Source: Anisodus tanguticus (taxonomy: Eukaryota; Streptophyta; Magnoliopsida; Solanales; Solanaceae). From it: 64,000 nt of DNA. Shown here one piece after another: positions 57,926 through 64,000 of this stretch. The stretch is taken from NCBI GenBank assembly GCA_034509755.1, contig CM067555.1, forward strand, positions 7,758,142-7,822,141, in the 5' to 3' direction. The number at the start of each line of letters is the position of its first letter. The first letter of the stretch is position 1. A program made the translations under genes and the position numbers. The notes beneath the pieces were generated by a model. The model did no database searches. It saw only the letters and a program-made list of their open reading frames with translations, and had not been told where the DNA came from.

Positions 57926-59875
57926 TTGTTGAGTTTTGTAGGTACCATAGTTAATTTCGGAGGAAAATCTCATGACGGAAAGGACTCAATGGCTCTCTTA
58001 CTTAGGGAGGTTGCAAGAATGACCACGGAGATGAGTGCAATGAGGACAGATGTGGGAAGTATCAATGTTAGATTGGCGAATGTGGAGCAAACTAGTAGGT
58101 TGGGCACTTCCCAATCGAATGTTGGGGATGCGATTGTTGAGATGAAGTAAGTAGGAATCTCAACACCTCACCAACCAAAACCTTGGGGCAATTGCATGTA
58201 TTATGCTATCCCCGGGCCAACCCTAACTTCTTCATCTATGCCATCCTCTACTAATCCAAATGTCAATGCCTCGGGATATGTGAGACGAACTAACCCCCTT
58301 ACCCAACCTCAACTATATCAACCATCCCAAGAGGAACCTCAACCATACATGACCCCGAGAGTCACACAACAAATGTTTTCCATACACCCTTACATGCCCC
58401 ACTGCTAGAAAACTTTTTCCTGGAACCATTTCCACCCCCTTACCAAAAACCCCCCTTTTGAAGAAGAAGTTGAGGCGTATGAGTGGGAGAGATTGTGGGA
58501 GGAGCCACGATATGGAGGGAGACATGGGTATGATGCCCATAATAAATAAAGTAGGTAAGGAGGTCATGGTAGGTCATATGCTCATGAAGATTGGGATAAA
58601 TGGAAAGGTCACGATGACCGGGTGAGATGGCAAGGTCGTGAAGATAAAGGCGATCAAGATCGCAACTTGCATACTATTAAGGTGGAACTTCCCAATTTCA
58701 AAGGTGGAAGTGATCCAGAAGAATTCTTAGAGTGGAAGTTGCAAAGCGAGAGGATATTCCTTGCCAACAACATTTCGGATTCTTTGAAAGCAAAGTATGC
58801 CCTCACCCAATTTGAAGGGTATGCATCCACTTGGTGGGAGTCTAAGAAACACGAGAGAGCTCAATGACATATATTTGATGTGCCAACTTGGCAATAGTTG
58901 ATTGAGCTCATAGAGGTAAGGTATGTGACACCCGACTATTATCAAAGTGTTCTCAAGAGTGTGTACATGTTGAAGCAAGGTAGTAAGAGTGTTGAAGAGT
59001 ACTTCGGTGAATTTAAAATTTTGATGTTGAAATCTAAGATCGAAGAGCACTTGAACTACACAGTGATCCGATTTTTGGCCAACTTGAACCATGATATCTT
59101 CAAATCCATGATGCTTCAATCCTATACCACACTTGAAGAAGCATTTCATGATGCAACTAAGGTTAAAGCGGACTTGAAAGAGGAGAAATCTTACAAGGCC
59201 AAGAATTTGTCGTCTTCATCATGGAGTAAAGAGGAAAACAAGTGGAGTTCTTCCACTTGGGAGAAGTCCAAATCTACTATCCAAGCTCCCCAAAACAAAG
59301 TTGACTACCAATCGAAAGGAGGTAACAATGCTAAACTTAATGTTTCTCGTCCTTCTACTATTCAATGTTTCAAATGTCAATGGAAGGGACATATTGCTAG
59401 TGAGTGTCCTAATCGGAGGGCAATTGTGGTCCTACGATATGGGTACCAAACTGATGATGAAGATGATGGAAGAGTAGATAGAGATGGTGAGGGAGAAAAA
59501 AGTGGCCATGAGGGAGAATCCGAGGGTGATGTTGAAGAGCGGATGGAGGAGGGAGTAAACATTGCACTTGTTGTAAGGCGAGTCATGGGTGCACTAGCTA
59601 GGGAAGCACTTAATCAAAAAGAAAACTTATTTCATACTAGGTGCAATATAATGGACAAGGTGTGCTCCTTGATTATTGATGGTGAAAGTTGTACAAACGC
59701 GGTGAGCCAATCATCGGTTCAACACATGAAGTTTCCCACTCGAAAGCACCCTAGTCCTTACAAACTCCAATGGTTCAATGAATTTGGTGAAGTGAGGGTG
59801 ACCAAGCAATCAATTATCAAATTTAGCATTGGGAGGTATGAGGATGAGATATTATGTGATGTTGTCCCGATGTAA
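57926..59875 (+). pseudogene. gypsy D gag and protease start, with stops
   Basis: The N-terminal frame 57926-58150 (LLREVARMTTEMSAMRTDVG, a helical stretch) ends at a stop. Pro/Ser-rich sequence follows. The capsid part is at 58622-58867 (KVELPNFKGGSDPEEFLEWK, family form PxF.G..DPE.YL.WE) and continues after two stops at 58898 (KQGSKSVEEYFGEFKILMLK). The zinc knuckle CFKCQWKGHIASEC is near 59370, followed by an acidic stretch. Protease begins around 59645 (VCSLIIDGESCTNAVS, family DGGSCTN) and passes SIGRYEDEILCDVVPM to a stop at 59873. The next codons (HILLGRPWQFDMDAQ) continue the domain. This is a retroelement structural protein, not functional here. Confidence 0.88.
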
Positions 59876-60024
59876 GCATGTCATATTTTACTTGGAAGGC
59901 CTTGGCAATTTGATATGGATGCCCAACATAGTGGGAAAACCAAAAAGTACTCATTTGTATTTGGAGGTCGAAGATATACTCTTGCACCATTGACACCCTA
60001 TCAAATAAGAGAAGATATCGAGTC

Positions 60025-60357
60025 GTGAAGGAACTCCGAGAGAGGGTTCAAAGGGAGGGAAAGGAAAATCATGAAAAAGAGAGCTTAGTTGTTCAAGGAG
60101 GACAAGGGTCAAACCAAGAGAAGCCTAAAATGTGCATGATTGCAAAGCCTAGTACTTGTCTGAAAGAGGTTGAAGAGGAACACTTCTTGGTGCACCCCGT
60201 CAATGAAGCGTTTATATTTTATATTAACCAAGATACTAGTACTTTGCCTAGTATTGTGTCTTTTCTTTTTCAGGCACATGATGATGTGATTCTTGAGGAG
60301 ATATCAAAGGGAATACCTCATCCTCAAGGTTTGTACACCTTTTTTCCCAACTTTTGA
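60025..60357 (+). pseudogene. gypsy D protease-reverse transcriptase linker
   Basis: Basic stretch LRERVQREGKENHEKES, then a segment ending LPSIVSFLFQAHDDVILEEI followed by GIPHPQG. This is the family's linker just before reverse transcriptase (form L...V..LL.EF.DVFPE.IP.GLPP.RG). The reverse transcriptase does not follow; a deletion joins it to integrase sequence. Confidence 0.75.
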
Positions 60358-60384
60358 GTCCTCGGATGAGCAATTCTATAGGCT

Positions 60385-60540
60385 TTGTTAGGGGTATCCC
60401 AAGAGCCATAGAAACACATGACAATATTTGTGTTGTGGTAGATCGAATTACAAAATTATCTAATTGTATGTCATACCATAAATATGATGCTATCTCTCAT
60501 GTGTTTTCCTTGTGTGGTAGTAACACTCTTGAATCATGAT
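60385..60540 (+). pseudogene. gypsy D integrase fragment
   Basis: FVRGIPRAIETHDNICVVVD followed by RITKLSNCMSYHKYDAISHV matches the integrase block around the first catalytic Asp (family form FV.GLPRT..G.DSIFVVVDRFSKM.HFIPC.KT.DA). It is joined within about 30 bp to the linker upstream, so reverse transcriptase, RNase H and the integrase zinc finger were lost together. The rest of integrase is absent. Confidence 0.8.
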
Positions 60541-61080
60541 GTGATTCATTTCTTGTGTTGCTACTTAAGTTAAATTCGGGCTTATGTGAAACATGTGTGC
60601 ATGTTAATTTAGGAGATACCCTAGTCTTTGACTCAGGTATCATATTTTTTTTAATCATGATTGGGTAGTCATCCCATTCCTAGCTGGAACTAGTGCAAGA
60701 AATAGGGTATTGATTTTGGTTGGTTTTATTTTGGCCCTTGCAAACTAGTCATGAGGATGGTTACTTTTATTTGAGAAATGACGATTGAATGTACTTCATA
60801 TTATCTACGATCAGCGTCGCGTGCTCCTTACTTTAAATCCATTGGTTTCTTTACTTTATCATCATTCCATGATATTTGAGGAATCAACTTCTTGATACCT
60901 CATGTGTGGAAAATTTATTCTTGGTGATCATTGATACATGGTTGTACCACAATTTTATACATCCTTGGCATGCGAATAAGAATATATTTTTTTTGTGCTA
61001 ACCCTCATGTTATGAGGACCATGTTTGCCTATATCTTCCCTTGGTTTTTGCAAGGTTCATATTCGAGGACGAATCCTTTT
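60541..61080. other. decayed gypsy D 3' region
   Basis: No recognisable domain; stops in all frames. It ends in the phrase encoding SRTNPFQEGEDD, the usual gypsy polyprotein tail of this group. Confidence 0.55.
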
Positions 61081-61094
61081 CAAGAAGGGGAGGA
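61081..61094 (+). other. polypurine tract of gypsy D
   Basis: CAAGAAGGGGAGGA immediately before the LTR start TGATATG. Confidence 0.9.
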
Positions 61095-61790
61095 TGATAT
61101 GATCCTAGGAAGCTTATGGGCACTTATGAGGGCTAAGATTCGGGCAAAGATTTGAACGTGCATTTCCATGTCACATGCCTCTTGATGATAAAGAGATGTC
61201 CTTTGAAGACCATGGAAGATCAATCCACAAAGGTGTATATTGTATGGATGATTGCTTGGGAGGAAATTGAAGAATACGGCATAAAAGTGAAAGCGATGAA
61301 AAGTGGTTAGGAGTGCAAATCTAATGAAGGTCTCATGTTGAGTTATTTGTGCAAAGGTCACTTTTGGATCTTTGTTGTAATAGGCCAAAACTATATATAG
61401 TTGCCTTAGTGTTATTTTCATGTTTAGCTTGGATTTTGATGACAAACTCTTATGAGTGTAATAGTTAATTTAGTCCTAGATTGATAGCTAGATTATCTAT
61501 AGTCTTGGTTGATAACTTTAGTTTGTAGTGTGTGATTCCCTTATTGGTATTACAAACCTTTGTCCTTGAATGTCATTTAAAGATTGCTCAGTTGTAGATT
61601 TCAATTGGGTTGTCTTTGATTGAATTCAAATAGTATAGGTTCATTTGTGGGAATCAATTAGGAGGGTTTAGGTTTAATATACCTAAATTTGACTATAAAT
61701 TCCTTTACTAATTGGATCTTACTCTATCTCTCTTTTTCTCATCTCCAAAGCATTTTATTTGGTTTTGGTTCACCCTAGGAATCCTTATCA
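61095..61790 (+). mobile_element. 3' LTR of gypsy D
   Basis: 696 bp, TGATATGATCC...CCTTATCA; partner of 50233-50916. Confidence 0.92.
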
Positions 61791-62094
61791 AAGAATAAAT
61801 CGTGCTTTCTTATTCATTATTCGATACAAGAGGGGAGAATATATAGACATATAGCTAGAAGTACATAGAAACACACCACAATTAGGACTCTTAGCTACAA
61901 GTAAACCGGTTATCTATGTCCGTAGGGATCGGACTCACACCATGAGAAGAGCTCATGGTAGGACACTGACTAATACTGGAATATATTAATGCATTCTCCA
62001 TAATCAATCTAAATTTAGCTAAATATCTAGAACTTTTGGTTCATTAAGGAGTATGTGCATTATAGTCCTTGGATCTATCGTCCTCTGGGAAAGG
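61791..62094. other. intergenic sequence downstream of the receptor kinase
   Basis: AT-rich; no feature recognised. Confidence 0.55.
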
Positions 62095-62213
62095 CTATGT
62101 TGCTCGGATTCTCCAAAAAGGTTATTATACTTGTGACCGGTCCTCCAAAAATGCCCTACTTTTGAAGGATCCGACATGCATATACTGATATTTCAGAAGA
62201 GTCCGAGCAAGTG
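62095..62213. mobile_element. MITE-like fold-back repeat
   Basis: Begins TTGCTCGGATTCTCCAAAAA and ends cagaagagtccgagcaag, with an inner inverted pair ggtcctccaaaaatg and ttttgaaggatcc. This layout of nested inverted phrases around TCCGAGCAA is a frequent short repeat in nightshade genomes. It lies 15-130 bp past the kinase stop codon, so it probably falls in its 3' untranslated region. Confidence 0.7.
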
Positions 62214-62227
62214 GAAGGTCTTGTCTG

Positions 62228-64000
62228 TCATTCTAGTTGCTTAATTTCTTCAATCATTTTAATCACTTCATCCATTGAAGGCCTCATGTCAGGCACCTTT
62301 GTTACACATGAAAGTGCAATTTGAAGCATATGCACCATCTCTTCTTCAATATTCTTGTACTTCATCAACTGTACATCAAAAACTTCAGCTGTCCATTCTT
62401 CTTTAACAATGGCTCGTACCCATCTAGGCAAATCGACTATGTCATCGTGCCCTGGCAACGGGAGAGGGGATTTGCCAGTGAGCAACTCAAGTAGCAATAC
62501 TCCAAAGCTATAAACATCGGATTTTTGTGTGCCTTTTTGCGTTTCAATCACTTCTGGAGCGCGGTAACCAGCACCCTTATACTTGATGGATGTGTAATTC
62601 ATTAGAGGGCTTAAGCCAAAATCAGAAATGCAAACATATAGGTCCTTTGTAAGAAGTATATTGGATGATTTGATGTTTCCATGAGTAAACTTCACTCCAC
62701 CTACAGAGTGGATATGTGCAATTCCTTTTGCTGCTCCTAGAGAGACCTTCAATCTGGTATCCCAATCTAGTGGTGTTCTTCCTTTACCTCCGTTACCTGT
62801 TATAGCCAATATCATAACATAAATAAAGCCCAAAATAAGAATCAATAGTAATCTGCAGCAGGTGACGAAATTGAAGTTTCAATTAGAGTTGAGCAAAAAT
62901 ATACCATGCTAGGTCCGATGACAAGCTAATAGTAGGCATACATTCATAAACAAGATTTCTTGTTCCCACATTCATAAACAAGATCATGCAAGTACAAAAC
63001 AACAATTACTACTACACCTCAGTCTCAAGGGAGTTAGTTTCGGCTATATGAATCCCCACCAATCATGTTGCTTCATTTAAGTTGAGATCGTAAAAATAAC
63101 GCCCGAATTGCAGTAATTATTAATGAGGCTTTTTCATGTTTTACCAGTCAACCGAAATTAATTACGGGCGCTAGCCAAAATATACAAAACATATGCATTG
63201 ATTATGTATATTTATGTATATTATATGTATATTTATACTTAAATATACAAAATCTATACATTTGCTGGCTATTTTGTAATTAAATCGCCGAATGACATTG
63301 GACTGTAATTATCTTTATTAATGTCATAATGTGCAACAAGCATGATTTGGCAAAATGGTCTAGAAAGTGGTAAGATGAGGTTGTAATTTTAAGAAGAGTT
63401 AAGCAGCATATACCATGCAAGGCTGATGACAAGTTACCAGCAGGCTTGTACTCATAAACAAGAAGTTTATCATCCTTGGAGTAATAACATGCAAGCAATG
63501 ACACTATAGTAGGGTGCCTTCTAATCCTTCCCACAATGTCCATATGTTGTTCAAACTCCTTTTTAACAACCCTTACTTCCCTCAGCCTTTTCACCACTAC
63601 CATTGTTACCTCATCCAAGGCAACTCTGTAAGCACTTCCATAACTCCCTTTACCAAGAAAATCAGCAGAAGCACTTAACAAATCCTCAAGATCAAAGTTG
63701 TAGGAACACCCTTTAAAGAACATCAACTTGTTCTTTTCACATTCTTGCACCCCATTAGCCTCTTTCTCTTCAACCATGCTTGTGTTATTACTAACTTTCT
63801 TGTTCAAATAGCATAAGGAGATCAATAAAACAAGGAGAAAAATCACAGAAAGAGCACCTATTGCGATCGCAATGATAGTTCCAGCACTAAGTTTCTTAAA
63901 GTTGGCACCTTTATGTGATGGAGAACTTGAAGAACAGCTACTCAGTGGTGTTCCACATAAATTAGAGTTTCCCACAAAAGAAGAAAATGGAAACTTCTCG
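62228..64000 (-). CDS. LRR receptor-like kinase (subfamily III type), 3' part
   Basis: Two exons: 63414-64000 (open to the window edge) and 62228-62796, joined across a 617-bp intron with GT and AG ends. The join keeps frame (LHG then NGGKGRTPLDW). Order: end of the ectodomain (FVGNSNLCGTPLSSC), transmembrane helix (TIIAIAIGALSVIFLLVLLI), then kinase: Gly loop LGKGSYGSAYRV, Lys in VVVKRL, catalytic loop FTHGNIKSSNILL with HGN replacing HRD, DFG in ISDFGL, YRAPE, and DVYSFGVLLLELLTGKSP. HGN is usual in plant LRR-III kinases, which are often weak or inactive enzymes acting as co-receptors. It sits at the plasma membrane. Stop TGA at 62228-62230. The leucine-rich repeats lie outside the window. 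The exact member cannot be named. No damage seen. Confidence 0.92.
62797..63413 (-). other. intron of the receptor-like kinase
   Basis: Begins GTATATGCTGC after the codons for SSALHG and ends TATAACAG. An AT-rich patch at 63165-63285 (tagccaaaatatacaaaac, gctggctattttgtaatt) may be a small inserted repeat. Confidence 0.85.

Larger units (their letters stand above)
50233..61790 (+). mobile_element. Ty3/gypsy retrotransposon D, internally deleted, with nested hATs
   Basis: Paired LTRs with TGATA...TATCA ends (50233-50916 and 61095-61790), a Met-tRNA primer site at 50919, gag and protease remnants (57926-60000), a short integrase remnant (60385-60540) and a polypurine tract (61081-61094). The phrase CATATTCGAGGACGAATCC before the tract is a gypsy hallmark. 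Reverse transcriptase and RNase H are missing. Two hAT elements sit in the leader. No matching target duplication found (ttaga versus aagaa). Confidence 0.9.

Noticed and set aside
50228..61795. Target site duplication for gypsy D
   Set aside because: The five bases outside the LTRs (ttaga and aagaa) do not match; the element may be recombined or its flank altered.
63165..63285. Possible MITE in the kinase intron
   Set aside because: The two ends share tagcca and ctggctatttt phrases, but the inverted pairing is weak and no target duplication is clear, so it is only mentioned under the intron.
1..64000. Endogenous pararetrovirus sequence
   Set aside because: All reverse-transcribing remnants have copia or gypsy order with LTRs; no movement-protein or caulimovirus-type coat motif was noticed.
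1..64000. tRNA or rRNA genes
   Set aside because: No cloverleaf or rRNA core phrases noticed; tRNA-like matches are only short retroelement primer sites.

Overview
The window is nuclear DNA of a flowering plant, most likely a member of the nightshade family. Three things point to Solanaceae. A SINE has the GTTGTTGTTG tail and T-C-T-G-C core of the tobacco TS family. A fold-back repeat downstream of a receptor kinase belongs to a type common in that family. The LTR families also look solanaceous, by recognition and not by a search. Almost the whole window is transposable-element sequence. The only intact host gene seen is the 3' part of a leucine-rich-repeat receptor-like kinase at the right edge (minus strand, 62228 to the edge). 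A decayed MAGO NASHI gene copy lies at 48.4-49.0 kb.

Layout. 1-7939: minus-strand Ty1/copia element A, cut by the left edge; its gag is split by a 4.59-kb solo LTR (2548-7135) with a 5-bp target duplication. 7940-9926: spacer and LTR-like sequence. 9927-19023: minus-strand Ty3/gypsy-type element with two LTRs, PBS and PPT but almost no coding capacity (a LARD-like element), with a 57-bp tandem repeat and a 47-codon gag stub. 19024-20085: repeat-rich LTR-like fragment.

20086-45721: a large palindrome of two about 4.2-kb arms meeting near 41448. Each arm carries a decayed gene with the His and Cys regions of a Ulp1-like (C48) cysteine protease, plus scattered palindromes built on TTATGCC/GGCATAA. 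The left arm is split by three nested retroelements: a 1.56-kb solo LTR (21040-22596), degenerate copia element B (23889-30530, minus) and copia element C with all parts and a clean 5-bp target duplication (31622-40606, plus). The right arm is uninterrupted and so serves as the empty-site control. Beyond it lie a gypsy solo LTR (45722-47634) and a MULE transposase C-terminal zinc-knuckle fragment (47722-48000). This suggests the palindrome derives from a Ulp1-carrying Mutator-like element.

48383-48973: MAGO NASHI pseudogene with retained introns, split by a TS-like SINE. 50233-61790: plus-strand gypsy element D, with paired LTRs, gag and protease remnants and a deleted reverse transcriptase; its leader holds two hAT transposons (about 51310-54829 and 55435-57803). 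61791-64000: spacer, a MITE-like fold-back repeat and the receptor-like kinase.

The elements do not work together as a pathway. The window is a record of nested insertion and decay, and the insertion order can be read from target duplications and from the two palindrome arms. Coordinates of LTRs with TG...CA ends are base-level readings; edges described as about or LTR-like are approximate.
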